From Mantis religiosa (lineage: Eukaryota; Arthropoda; Insecta; Mantodea; Mantidae), in contig CM060953.1 in assembly GCA_030765055.1 (NCBI GenBank), positions 76,249,832 to 76,313,831 on the forward strand: a stretch of 64,000 bases of DNA, given 5' to 3'. The position numbers and the translations under genes were made by a program. The notes under the pieces are model-generated. The model made no database searches and was not told the DNA's origin. It was given only the letters and a program-made list of their open reading frames with translations. This document shows, piece by piece, positions 47,345 to 57,849 of this stretch (positions are counted from its first letter, which is position 1; every line of letters begins with the position of its first letter).

Positions 47345-47575
47345 AATGCTGATGTACATTAGCACCACTCGTAACAAGGATAAACTGGCAATTCGAGCGC
47401 ACCAAACGAGCCTTTATGAAGGAAGCTTTAACTACAAAGGGATAATGTTATCTAATAAACTTCCAAATTCACTTAAACAAGCTGCATCATTAAAACACTT
47501 TAAGAATAAGGTTAAGAAATTTTTGCATGCACACTGTTTTTATACGCTTAATGAATTTTTAGAACTATAACCATG
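47345..47575 (+). pseudogene. 3' end of a CR1/Jockey-like non-LTR element
   Basis: The 74-codon frame contains TRNKDKLAIRAH, FNYKGIMLSNKLPNSLKQAA and LKHFKNKVKKFLHAHCFYTL. This is the conserved tail after the RT in the same kind of element as the relic at 4846-6655. The copy is strongly 5'-truncated, as usual for target-primed insertion. Confidence 0.75.
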
Positions 47576-48239
47576 TAAATGAGCACTGGGAGCATAGTAC
47601 ATTCACAAACCTGTAATATTTATGACATTTCTTGTAGTAAATTAGTCTATGCAAATACCACATGAAACCATAGAAAAGCTGCTTACTGTGTATATTCTAT
47701 GTAATCAATTTGACTTTATGTATATACTGTATTTATACATTTTAACGTGTCTCATAACGTGTATATGTTGCCAAGGACGAATTGAAATTCTAATTCTAAC
47801 ATACAATTGTTGTAAACTGGTTAGCTAATTAACCTCGAAATTGATGAAAACGAAATATGGCGGACATGATAAAGCTTAGCGTATTAGCCACTAGATGTCA
47901 GTGTACACCGCATTTCAAATTTCAAAGTTGTCATCTATGTTCACGGAGTTAAACGAAACTTACCAAATGAGGACTTGGAACCTGATCGTTCTTCTTATCG
48001 TGCACATATTTTTTCAAGTAAGATTATGAAATTTGCATGGTGAATTAGCTTATGTTCTGGCATTCCTATAAAAATATCAGTATACAATGTTTTCTATTGT
48101 GATTTAAGTCACTTTTATTGTTAGTTCTTTTTTATAACAGTGAAGGCAAAGTTCGCTACTTAAGTATTTGGAGCCAAATGTGTCCCAAATTTGACTTTTA
48201 ATGCTAAGTATAGACTATGTATGTGAAAAAGTTAAAAAA
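47576..48239. other. Probable 3' UTR of the preceding fragment, then unassigned
   Basis: AT-rich; no further gene was recognised. Confidence 0.35.
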
Positions 48240-48671
48240 GATTTAAACTACGAAAATATTAGCTGGCACTAAATGGGGAAATTTTTGGGGAACATTGAAT
48301 ACAACTTACAACACTTATATTAAACCAGTGATAAGATATTGTGGAGAAGTACTAATAACATCATTACCATCTAATAAAGGAAAACTCGAATGCATATAAA
48401 ATCAAGCACTGAGAATAATAAACCAGAGCAATTAAAACAATTCCGATTGAAGCACTGCAGACTGCTACCTCTAACAAACCACTGAATTTAGAACTAGAAA
48501 CTCAAGCTATTTTACAGTATGATAAAATGATAAGATCTCCAAATTTCAATAAATTGTACAATACAATTCCTTTCTTGGAAGTGTTGAAAACAGTGCTGTA
48601 ATAAATTAAATTTAAAGGGAGTCAATGATACTAAACAACATTTACTTTTAAATTTTCCTGGAACATGTTTC

Positions 48672-48712
48672 AGAGACTTTGCCTCCATCGTCAACCGATA
48701 TCAACTGGTTCT
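48672..48712 (-). ncRNA. Hammerhead-like motif in PLE end
   Basis: Minus strand reads ttgacga, a hairpin (ggaggc with partly matching gtctct), then gaaac and atgttcc. The first base of the core (C to U) is changed and stem II is mismatched, so this copy is probably inactive, but the arrangement is the hammerhead one. Confidence 0.4.
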
Positions 48713-48759
48713 CAGTGATGTAGCTGGCGATATTTTTTCATAGGTCTCCTCTAGTGGCG

Positions 48760-49190
48760 GTTCGAGGAACTTGCTGAACAAATCTTTCTGGGGGGGGGGG
48801 GGGGGGATGTCGAAATTGAATACTTTGTTCCTATTTTTTTAAATGAAGATTTGTTCTCATGTGGACAGTTGTTGTTTTCCTGATGTGTGTTTTAGTAGTT
48901 TTGGTTCTGGATTTATGTTGTGGTTTTTTTCCCAAAAATGCATGGCAACTGCTGATTTTTCTAATTGTTTGTATTTTATGTTCCTAAAGTGTTCCTTTGC
49001 TCTTGTTTCTAAATTTCTTTTGGTTTTTCCAATATAAATTTGACTACAGTCACAACATTCAATTTGATATATACCAGATTTTTTGTTAGATGGAATGGCA
49101 TCTTTGATGTTTGAGCAAATTACGTTTTTTAAGGAGTAATGGTTGACTGGTGCTAGTTGAATTTTTTGTTTTTTGAAGACTTTTTTGAAT
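48760..49190 (-). pseudogene. PLE GIY-YIG endonuclease domain
   Basis: The minus strand, about 49190 down to 48860, is open for over 100 codons. It reads VNHYSLKNVICSNIKDAIPS, then YQIECCDCSQIYIGKT with the cysteine pair and the YIG motif, RNLETRAKEH with the catalytic-type Arg, and AVAMHFWEKNHNINPEP. The N-terminal reverse transcriptase is missing. The frame ends at a TGA at about 48858. The tail can be read after a frameshift through a G-run (48789-48806, proline-rich on the minus strand). Confidence 0.85.
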
Positions 49191-50380
49191 TTATCAAAGG
49201 CCCATGGATGGTAAGTGAATTTTTTGAAATCATATTAGTTTCTGTAGCTGAGGGGGTTGTTCCGGGAAAATTTAAAAGTAAGTGTTTAGTGTCATTAATC
49301 GACTCCCTTTAAATTTAATTTGTACGATAATTCAGATGTAAATAAATTAAAAACACAATCTGGATTCATGCAAGAAGTTAATGAACTTGAAAAAAGATTA
49401 GAAATACCAAAACAAAGAGAAAATCTTATTATTGCATCAACCCTACTGAGATTATTACAATCGAACATCAGTTAAATCTAATACATGAACTCAAAAAAAA
49501 AAAAAAATATATATTATCCTGTCATAGCTAAAACTCTTATACTAGAAACTCTAAATCTAAAATATCCAACTCGGAATGGACACATATACACAGATGGTTC
49601 CCTCTCTGATACCGATGATGGAGCTGGAGCAGGTGGTATATGCCCACTCTTTTCCTTTTATAGAAAGTAGGAAGAAATACTACAAATTTTGATGGAGAAA
49701 TAAAGCTGTTTATTTATCACTGCAAAACATATTTCCTTGGCTACATAAATGCAAAAATATAGTTATTCTTTCAGACTCAAAGGCTGCTATAGAAGCAATA
49801 GTAACACTCCCTAAAATGGAAAAAATTAAAGAAATACAAAAGAAGATTCAACAAATAGGTAAACTAGAGGAAAAAAGTGTATTACAATGGATTCCATCTC
49901 ATTGTGAGGTAGATGGAAATGAAAAAGCATACTTTTTGGCAAAGAAAGGAACAAAAATTAAGCAAAAAAACTATTATAAAATGTTCTTATGAATCAAATG
50001 CATTGTTAAAAAAATAGATAAAAACTTTATAAATTAAATAACACATGAAAATAAAAACTCAAAATGACTACAAATTGCACAAAATCCAAAAATAATTCCA
50101 AAACTACCAAGAAAATCAGCTGTTACCAGCTTTTGTCTCATAACTGGACATGATTGATTGAATAACCATCTTTATAGGATTGGACTTTCAAGCTCACTAT
50201 ACTACCTACTTTGTACTAGAGAAGAAATTATGAATGTGGAACATCTAGAATCATGCCAAGCTTTGAAGACATGTCCTGACATAGTCACCAAATACTGGGA
50301 GGCTAGAAGGAGAATGACTTGGTTGTCAATATTCCAATGTGTAAGGACTATGATACAATGAAGCACAAAATTAATATAAT

Positions 50381-50705
50381 TTTGAGTCGAACTAATACTC
50401 AATGCTCCATTTATTGCTAGTATTTATCTAGAGCGCGTTTCGTTAGGATCTTCCTAACATCACCAGCTGTTGTCGACTAATAGATGTTGGTTTGGTGAAC
50501 TCCTTGGAGGTGATAGGTGCCTCTCTGTCGGTATCTCGATGAACTTGAAGTTTGGGTTTTCTTCAAAGGTAGTGTCAAAATTAAACAATTTTCTTTCATA
50601 TTTCTTTATGAAGATTTTTTCCCATGTGGTTAATGCAGCTGCACCTTGGACACTTTTTAATAAGTGGATTTCTCATTCTATATCATGATTCTCCTTCCAA
50701 AATGG
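50381..50705 (-). mobile_element. Penelope-like element C-terminal end, minus copy
   Basis: Minus strand reads PFWKENHDIE, stop, EIHLLKSVQGAAALTTWEK, then YERKLFNFDTTFEENPNFKF and a C-terminus ending SSPNQHLLVDNSW. These are the last parts of a PLE protein after its GIY-YIG domain. The non-coding end that follows (50381-50475) has a hammerhead-like core: ctggtga (50460-50466), hairpin ttagga/tcctaa, gaaac (50437-50441). Confidence 0.8.
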
Positions 50706-51035
50706 TACGCAAAACACTTGCCGTAAGCTTATTAGCTAACAAAACTGGCTTTCTCTTTTTTGGAGTTTGTTTACCTGGTGCAGTCCATTGTTTTGACTGT
50801 GATTTACTTTCTGGAGTGTAGTTATGTATCCAAGTTTCATCCATGGTAATAAGCTGTCTCAAAAATTCAGTGGGATTTTTATGGTAGAGCCCCAAATTCT
50901 TAACAGAAGCAGTTTTCCTTTGCAACTTTTGATCAGGTGTCAACAAATGTGACACCCATCTTGTGACAGCCCAAAACATTACTGAAAATATTATTTGCAC
51001 ATTCTTTTGATATGTTTGCAGTCTCTGCTATCTCA
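50706..51035 (-). pseudogene. mariner transposase fragment between PLE ends
   Basis: Minus-strand reading: AETANISKECANNIFSNVLG, then after a one-base shift WVSHLLTPDQKLQRKTASVK, then FLRQLITMDETWIHNYTPES with the first catalytic D, and QWTAPGKQTPKKRK. These are standard mariner blocks. The second and third catalytic residues are missing. It abuts PLE sequence on both sides with no visible TIR. Confidence 0.85.
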
Positions 51036-51240
51036 TACATCTACCTTTGAAGAAAACCCAAATTTCAAGTTCATCAAGATACCGACAGAGACGCACCTAT
51101 CACCTTCAAGGAGTTCACCAAACCAACATCTATTAGTCAACAACAGCTGATGATGTTAGGAAGTTTCTAACAATACACATTCTAGATAAATACTAGCAAT
51201 AAATGGAGCATTGAGTGTTGGTTTGACTCAAAATTATATT
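51036..51240 (+). mobile_element. Penelope-like element C-terminal end, plus copy
   Basis: Inverted repeat of 50381-50578: plus strand reads EENPNFKF then the same C-terminal block and non-coding end. Here ctgatga is intact (51147-51153) but the gaaac box has become aatac. Together with the minus copy it encloses the mariner fragment. Confidence 0.85.
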
Positions 51241-51276
51241 AATATATTGGTTGTCAATTCCTGAGCATTAGACACG

Positions 51277-51282
51277 CACACG

Positions 51283-51343
<61 letters not shown>

Positions 51344-52337
51344 GCACCACACACACACACACCACACCACACACACACACACACCACACACACACACCAC
51401 ACACCACACACACACCACACACACACACACCACACACACACACACCACACACACCACACACACACACCACACCCACACACCACACCCACACACACCACAC
51501 CCACACACACCACACCCACACACACACCACACCCACACACCACACCCCCACACACCACACCCACACACACACCACACACCCACACCACACACACACCACA
51601 CACCCACACCACACACACACACACACACACACACCCACACACACACACCACACAACACACACACACACCCACACCACACACCCACACCACACACACCACA
51701 CACACACACCCACACCACACACCCACACCACACACCCACACCACACACACACACACCACACACACACCCACACCCACACACACACCACACACCCACACAC
51801 ACACACACCACACACACCCACACCACACACACACACCCACACCCACACCACACACACACACCCACACCCACACACACACCCACACCCACACACCACACAC
51901 ACTACACACCACACACCCACACACCACACCCCCACACACCACACCCACACACACCACACACCCACACCACACACCCACGCCCACACACACACACACACAC
52001 ACCACACACACACCACACCCACACACCACACACCCACACACACACACCACACACCCACACCACACACACACCCACACCCACACACCACACACACACCACA
52101 CACCCACACACACACCACACACCCACACACACACACACACCACACACACACACCACACACCCACACACACACACCACACACCCACACACACACACACACA
52201 CCACACACCCACACACACACACCACACACCCACACACACACACCACACACCCACACACACACACCACACACACACACACACCACACAACACACACACACA
52301 CCACACAACACACACACACCACACAACACACACACAC

Positions 52338-52410
<73 letters not shown>
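51277..52410. repeat. Compound (CA)n array, 1.1 kb
   Basis: CA dinucleotides with frequent CCACAC and CCCACAC variants between two purer blocks (51285-51342 and 52338-52410). Cys/Val and Cys/Gly frames are repeat translations. Confidence 0.95.
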
Positions 52411-52414
<4 letters not shown>

Positions 52415-52439
52415 TATTGTGCCTGTTGTGAAATAATGC

Positions 52440-53175
52440 AGGGTTAATTGAAAAAACTGTTTGCAGTCAGTTTTTAGCACTTTGTCACATTTTTATATTA
52501 TTGAGGGACTAGTTTTGGAAGCAGTTGCATCCATTTTCAACCCCAATCATCTGCTGTTATCGTCTGCTCTCTTCTCTGCTGGTGGAACTATAAACTTCTT
52601 TGTCAAATTATCTACTGGTGGAATTTCAAAGTTCATTACTCGGTCCTTATTTTTATCTTCTTGTTTCAATTTGATGTTTCTAAAGTGTTTTTTAACTTTG
52701 GTTTTTAGGATTTTTTTTAGTTTGACCTATGTAGTATTTTTCACAATCCTTACAACTTAATAGTATATTACGGATATGTTAATTTGTGGAATTTCAACTT
52801 TTGTTTTTGAATTTAGCAATTTTAATACCGAGTATCTATTTGTAAGTGCCAAGATGATATTTTGTTCTTTAAAGATTTTTTGAATTTATTAGATGTTTTT
52901 GGGTGGTACAATGCACTGAATCTGCTGTTGCTTTCATTTTCTTTAGTAAATGTGGTTGCTTCCTTAATGGTTTTCTTTAGTTAAGCCTTTTTAATTTTCT
53001 TGAACACCAGACTTTTGTTATATCCATTTTCTTCTGCTATGTGGAATATGACTTTTTGTTCCTTGTATTCTGCTTTCTCCATGGGTATGTCGACTAGTCT
53101 GTGTGTAAGACTGTTTATTATTGCATGTTTATGTATAATTTTTTTAACATCTAAAAATTTAACATATTATTTGTC
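52440..53175 (-). mobile_element. Penelope-like element: RT tail, GIY-YIG relic, terminal repeat
   Basis: Minus strand from about 53160: HKHAIINSLTHRLVDIPMEK and IFHIAEENGYNKSLVFKK (the region after the PLE reverse transcriptase), FSALYHPKTSNKFKKSLKN, then SCKDCEKYYIGQT and, after a frameshift, VKKHFRNIKLKQEDKN of the GIY-YIG domain. The terminal repeat with the gggactagttttgg block ends at about 52440. It is the longest PLE coding remnant in the window. Its 5' part is missing. Confidence 0.85.
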
Positions 53176-53560
53176 ATGTAGCGATATTTTAATCAAAATT
53201 GTTTGAGCTATTTTTTAAAAAATAAAAAATATTCATATGTAAATTATTTTATGTAAAGCCTTTTTTTTATGTGAGGAAGCTTTTTTAAAATATTCAGATA
53301 AGACCTTTGAAAGATGCTGAATAAATACCAAAATTGGTATTTAACCATAATTTCAGTTATGTTGTGCACAGACATACATGCACAGAATTTTTTCTCTTTC
53401 CATTCCCTTTTTTTTTTTTCTTTAATGCAAGCCAATAATGATGAAAATAGCATATTGATGCCATAAGCAAAAGTGGTTTTGTTAACCTTGTGCATTTTAA
53501 GGAAATCTACATATATTTATTTGGGGCAAAGGGTATTTTGAGGAAGGAGAGAATTTCTTG
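53176..53560. other. AT-rich sequence, nothing recognised
   Basis: Poly-T tracts and no coding or repeat signature. Confidence 0.4.
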
Positions 53561-54970
53561 AAAAATATTCATGTCATATCTCTAAGAGATGAAAATTAAT
53601 GGAATATTTTCCTTGTGGCAGTGGCAATTCTAGAAAACTCCTCATGTCACATTTGTGGAAGTTATGCCATGCTATGCTATACTATGGTACGATGTCCTGT
53701 TTTCGGATCATAACCTCCCCAGTTGCTCTCCTCCAAACTTGTCAATCTTGCGCTGTAGCCCTCCTATTTCGGATCTTGAATATATGTGTTGAGTCCTTTT
53801 GTACACCATCTTCCCATCTGCTATGTGGTGTTCCCACTAGCCTTCCTCCTCCAAAGTCTCCTAGGAATACTTTCTTTGGGATTCGATGTTCTTCCATCCT
53901 AATTACTGTCCGGCCGTTGTATCTCCGGCTCTGACGTTTTGCAACTGTAAAAGGTGGAAGGGGAAACCTAATAGTACCAACATACAGTAATGAGCAATTG
54001 AAAACATATCCTCAAAATTATCTTTAGAATGAAAATATAGGACTATATTAACTTTAAAACACTGAAATACAATTTACAATTTCATCATAATGCAAGATAT
54101 TTATTACAACACCACTCTATTCGAATATTTCATTCACACCCTTCACACACACACTAACTGCATCTGTTGGTAGTACTGGGAGTCTCTACATCCGGTGTCG
54201 TGGTCAGGAAGTTAAAACTGTCTGCTAGCGCCAATCAGCATTGTCGCTGGTAGGCGTGGCTTCCGAACCCAACACCGTGTTGCCAGCTTAAATTTGTTTG
54301 AGCCACGTGGCCTAATAGTGGCTTGCGCTGATTAACCAACTTTGGTATATTTTTTGTGCGTGAATTCTGATGTTTAGTGTTCGTAAGTCCTATTATTATC
54401 GCTATTATAATAATATGGCTACTGGTTAGTGAAATATGCAAATACATGAAATATTTAAAATACGCATTGCTTGAAATTCCCGCTAAAGAACTGGCAACAG
54501 CCTGCTTCCCCCTCTCGAGAAATGTCAGAGCCGGAGATAGAACGGCCGAGGTATAGATGACCTGCTCATTTAAGTGTCTTAATTTGAATAGCATGCGACA
54601 GGGGTACCCCCATACAGAAAATATAGTTCATTATTATATCTAATCCTCCATTCCCCTTGTACACATATGGGTCCATAAATTCTCCTCAGGATTTTCCTTT
54701 CAAAGGAGTCGATCATCTCCAGACTTTCTTTGGTAGAATCCATACATCACTATACTGTGAATGAGAGTTTTTATAACATAGCTTCTAGGCTTCGGTTTAT
54801 ATCTGTACTTCTGAACAGAGGTAATACTGCCAAGTATGCTCTATTGGCGGCTTGGATCCTTGCCTGTATTTCTACGGTTTCCTCATTCTTGTTGGTTAGG
54901 CATATGCCAAAGTATTTGAACTCATTTACCACTTCCACTTTATATCCTTGAGGGACAAGTTGATCTATAT
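53561..54970 (-). pseudogene. Non-LTR reverse transcriptase C-terminal relic, split by an insertion
   Basis: Minus strand from about 54970: EVVNEFKYFGICLTNKNEET, EIQARIQAANRAYL, then FERKILRRIYGPI and EWRIRYNNELYFLY, a common tail of insect endonuclease/RT elements. The reading breaks at the insertion (53907-54556) in the middle of the WAGHVIRM-like block and resumes at about 53900 with RMEEHRIPKKVFLGDFGG and GTPHSRWEDGV, then TAQDRQVWRRATGEV-like residues with one stop. The upstream fingers and palm are missing. Confidence 0.8.
53907..54556. mobile_element. TIR element inserted in the RT relic
   Basis: Left end tgtccggccgttgtatctcc and right end, on the opposite strand, cctcggccgttctatctcc share about 25 bases (ending in ggctctgac). 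The insert interrupts an otherwise contiguous RT reading, which places its borders to within a few bases. Internal sequence is non-coding. Superfamily unknown; no clear target duplication. Confidence 0.6.
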
Positions 54971-55340
54971 GTGGAAGTTACCATAGTTAAATAGCAAGTT
55001 AAATACTTAAGCCTACATTTTTTTTCTTAGTTATGCTGTTTCAGAGATAAATACATAAAAAGAGACCTTTTTCTAAAAATGTCCCTTTTTCTCTCCTGCA
55101 GTTTCTCAAAATGTATAATACCGGTAAAAATGTAACTTTTAGGTAGATTGCAATACTTCCATATACTTACTAGGTATGTTGTGGAGGAACAAAAAAAAAA
55201 AAAAAACCATTGTGATACATTCACAACTTTGTTTACCCATGACATATTCACATATAATAAGAGTACTCATATAAAAAGTGGTTTGTTTATCCACTTTATG
55301 TTACCCATATATTTGTGCTTAAGATTATTTCAAATTAAGC
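54971..55340. other. Unassigned sequence
   Basis: No gene or repeat recognised; an A-run lies at 55191-55206. Confidence 0.35.
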
Positions 55341-55810
55341 AAAATGTTAATTGATGGAAACTAATCGTTTCTCCATACTAGCCGTGTATAGGCTAAGGTT
55401 TTGGATAGATGGAGTTAACCTGAAAAATTTAATGCCTTGGCCAGGATTTGAACCAACGGATTTCCAGGTTTCTGGCCGGTCGCTCTTAACCCTTGAACTA
55501 CCATGGCCAACGTGCCGCCATGACATTAAATTCTCCAATTGACTCATATGTTTTCCCAGTAAACTGCTAGAGATCCTCGTATTTGAGATATGCACCACTT
55601 TTGGTGACTTACTATTTGTAAGTACTTGATTCCCAGGCTTCATCATTAAACCACTGTTATTAAGTTAGTTGATGGAAATTAATTGTTCCTCCATATTAGC
55701 CATGTATACATTAAGGTTTTGGATAGATGGAGTCAACCTGAAAAATTCAATGCTATGGCCAGGATTTGAACCATGGATCTCCCGGTTTGCATATAATCAT
55801 GGCAGTGAAT
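55341..55810 (-). repeat. tRNA-derived repeat, family B, two minus units
   Basis: The first unit (55346-55660) has a complete minus-strand head at about 55428-55520 (atgccttggccagg ... ctaccatggcc) and body (ctagagatcctcg). The second (55661-55800) is cut off inside the head after cggatctcccgg-like sequence. They are tandem, as in the other family B clusters. Confidence 0.8.
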
Positions 55811-56293
55811 TTTTTGGGTTGATTCTTTCTAAGCAAAATATAATTACTAATTACATGCAGAAATGGTATTCAAGTGTTTACTCATGGTAATAAGCTCTGG
55901 AAGCGGGAAGAAAGGAAAAGAGAGGGGCAAAAGCAAGAATCAGAAACTTTCAGCATGTCCATTAGGTGGTACTTATTATGGAGTACTTGGAAAATAGTAG
56001 ACCTATGGAAAAGTTTGATGCAAGTTATACTTTTCAGAATATCTACATATTTCCTGCCATAGGTTTCCATCTATCTTTTAGGATTTCCTTGTAACTCAAA
56101 ACTATACAAAATTAAAATAAAGGGTTATTCTTATCAGAAAATTTAACACATACATTTTATTTCTTATTTTAATACATTAAAATATGCTATTTTAATCAAA
56201 ATCATTAGAATAATTTTTGAAAGAATAAAAACCAACAAAACATTTTTCATTTTAAGGAAAAATCTTCATGTTGCATCCTTAGAAGGTGCTGAA
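55811..56293. other. Unassigned AT-rich sequence
   Basis: No gene recognised; the two opposite frames at 55874-56070 overlap without a domain. Confidence 0.35.
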
Positions 56294-56524
56294 CTTAGAA
56301 AATAGTTTTAGTATTTAACTGGCCATCATTTTTAATATAAAGCAGTTCACACATACATGGGCAGATACGGGGCTTAGAAAATAGTTTTAGTATTTAACTG
56401 GCCATATATAAAGCAGTTCACACATACATGGGCAGATACGGGGCTTAGAAAATAGTTTTAGTATTTAACTGGCCATCATTTTTAATATAAAGCAGTTCAC
56501 ACATACATGGGCAGATACGGGGCT
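56294..56524. repeat. Minisatellite, 81-bp unit, about 2.9 copies
   Basis: Units begin cttagaaaatagttttag at 56294, 56375 and 56444. The second unit lacks 12 bases (catttttaat region). The match among units is otherwise near-perfect, so the expansion is recent. Confidence 0.92.
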
Positions 56525-56579
56525 TCAACACATATATTTCTGATGAAATCTCCATATTAAAATTTGTGAGTGGAATGCA

Positions 56580-56829
56580 CCTTTTTTTTATGTTGTAATT
56601 TACGTCCTCCAATGTAAAGTTAAATAAGACTATGAATGAAATGGGTGAAAGGATGCTCAAATGAGTCCGAGGTCCATGGAGCTTAATAGTTACCCGACAT
56701 TCGTCTTTCAGGATAAGGGAAAACCCCAGAAAAAAGTATACAGGTAACTCACCCTGACCGAGATTTGAACTTGGGACCTCTTGAACGTGAGGCAGACATG
56801 CTACCATCTACACTACCAAGATGCACTAC
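56580..56829 (-). mobile_element. SINE family A with 11-bp TSD
   Basis: Direct repeat agtggaatgca at 56569-56579 and 56830-56840. The T-run at 56582-56589 is the 3' tail on the minus strand, and the head contains the box B complement gagatttgaac and the caccctgaccg border. One 15-base deletion in the middle (aaaaaagtatacagg) compared with the copy at 58719. Confidence 0.88.
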
Positions 56830-56872
56830 AGTGGAATGCATACCTCCTCTACCTACTATGTATTGTTGTGGT

Positions 56873-57129
56873 GCTCGAACCGTTACCATGGATTTATTTG
56901 TGGTAATAGATACCCTCAGATAATGCACTAATTACTTCACGTGGAGTGAACATATATCTGTCATTTGTGAATCCTGCGAGTTCCATTGGCTGAAGTGATG
57001 CATTCATTGGTGCTTAGCACAGGGCTGGGTAGTGCAGCAGTTCCCCTCTCACTCTTACAAGAATAAGAATCAGTGCCTTATCTGAGAGGTTTCTATTAAC
57101 AAAGATACAGCCATGATAACGGTTCGAGC
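56873..57129. mobile_element. MITE with about 70-bp inverted ends
   Basis: Left end gctcgaaccgttaccatgg and right end, on the opposite strand, gctcgaaccgttatcatgg. The pairing continues with taatagataccctcagata versus taatagaaacctctcagata. The 257-bp unit has no coding capacity. A target duplication is not clear. Confidence 0.7.
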
Positions 57130-57785
57130 AGTGTGACTATACATGCTAGCATGAGTGACTGTATGGGGTTTAAGAGCCCATTGATAGTTATGCCATTTGG
57201 GTCCATGTATTCAGATTTACTCATCAACAAAATTCATACAGAATATGGGCTTCGTTCAAAAAAAAAAATGCTAATTCAAACGTCATATTTACAGTATATG
57301 AGAAGAGTTTAAGAAATAACACAAGGTTGCACCGAGCTGAAATACAGATACCCAGCATTTGTCGTAACGACTGAGGGAAACCTCAGAAAAAACCTCAGTC
57401 AGGTATACAATTGCATTAGATTTCTATATACATATATTTACAACTGAGGTGATTGCTAAAATATAGGTATTAAAATGTAGACGATGTTGATACAATCTTT
57501 GTCTTGGAGGTTGTTGTCAAGCTTCTTCTTGAGACAAAGTGCATCTCCCAGATGAAAAAATGTCAGAGGTCAAAAAACTGGGATGGATGGCTTATTTACT
57601 AATTTCTAATTCTAAATACAAGTGTTTAAGTGACTAATCAAAATTGGATATTCATGAATTCATCAACTGAATAAAACATGCATAAAATATGAAGCTATTA
57701 ACAGTGAAGCAAACAAATGTATACAAATATAATTTGTTACTGAAAACTTCACTTACCTTATAAGAAATTATGATAATTCTTATAA
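57130..57785. other. Unassigned sequence with a SINE body remnant
   Basis: The stretch at about 57350-57405 (actgagggaaacctcag, aaaaacctcagtcagg) resembles the middle part of insect tRNA-derived SINEs, without a head or tail. Otherwise nothing was recognised. Confidence 0.35.
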
Positions 57786-57788
57786 ATT

Positions 57789-57840
57789 CTCCAGGATTGC
57801 GGTTTCATGTATACTTATACACATCTTCAGCTGTCAGGAG
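57789..57840 (-). ncRNA. Hammerhead ribozyme candidate, intact core
   Basis: On the minus strand: ctcctgacag, then ctgaaga, then an 8-pair stem II (atgtgtat / gtatacat with two G-U pairs), then gaaac, then cgcaatc, then ctggag. The outer ctcc and ggag can close stem I. All invariant core bases of the hammerhead (CUGANGA and GAAA) are present. It lies just beside the 3' end of a non-LTR relic, probably inside a PLE-end remnant. Cleavage is not shown. Confidence 0.5.
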
Positions 57841-57849
57841 CAAGTTTTT

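Larger units (their letters stand above)
48560..49319 (-). mobile_element. Penelope-like insertion with 6-bp TSD and inverted ends
   Basis: The host RT reading is continuous on both sides of this insert, and ttgtac is duplicated (48554-48559 and 49320-49325). The ends are inverted relative to each other (tttaaagggagtcaatgata on the left; tcattaatcgactccctt on the right). Between them lies the endonuclease relic. Inverted terminal repeats plus a short target duplication fit a PLE rather than a cut-and-paste element. Confidence 0.85.
48240..50360 (+). pseudogene. Non-LTR element relic: RT tail plus RNase H
   Basis: Plus-strand pieces: the RT C-terminal region at about 48255-48550 (GTKWGNFWGTLNTTYNTYIK, then TPIEALQTATSNKPLNLELE), a break caused by a Penelope insertion, then continuation at 49320-49470 (KTQSGFMQEVNELEKRLE). 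An RNase H domain follows from 49485 with HIYTDGSLSD (first catalytic D), an E near DGEIKAVYLSL, and LSDSKAAIEAI at 49771. The tail has WIPSHCEVDGNEKA and, at 50158-50358, a C-x2-C-type ending (MNVEHLESCQALKTC). Frame changes at about 49670 and stops show decay. RNase H on a non-LTR element is known from the I, R1 and LOA groups. Confidence 0.85.

Noticed and set aside
51234..52480. Cys/Val/Gly-rich frames up to 390 codons
   Set aside because: They are translations of the CA array.
52461..52760. Plus-strand 99-codon frame
   Set aside because: Antisense to the PLE terminal repeat and GIY-YIG relic; the same happens at 34793-35020.
56294..56524. Regular repeats that might suggest a CRISPR array
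   Set aside because: The units are contiguous 81-bp minisatellite copies with no spacers, and the genome is eukaryotic.
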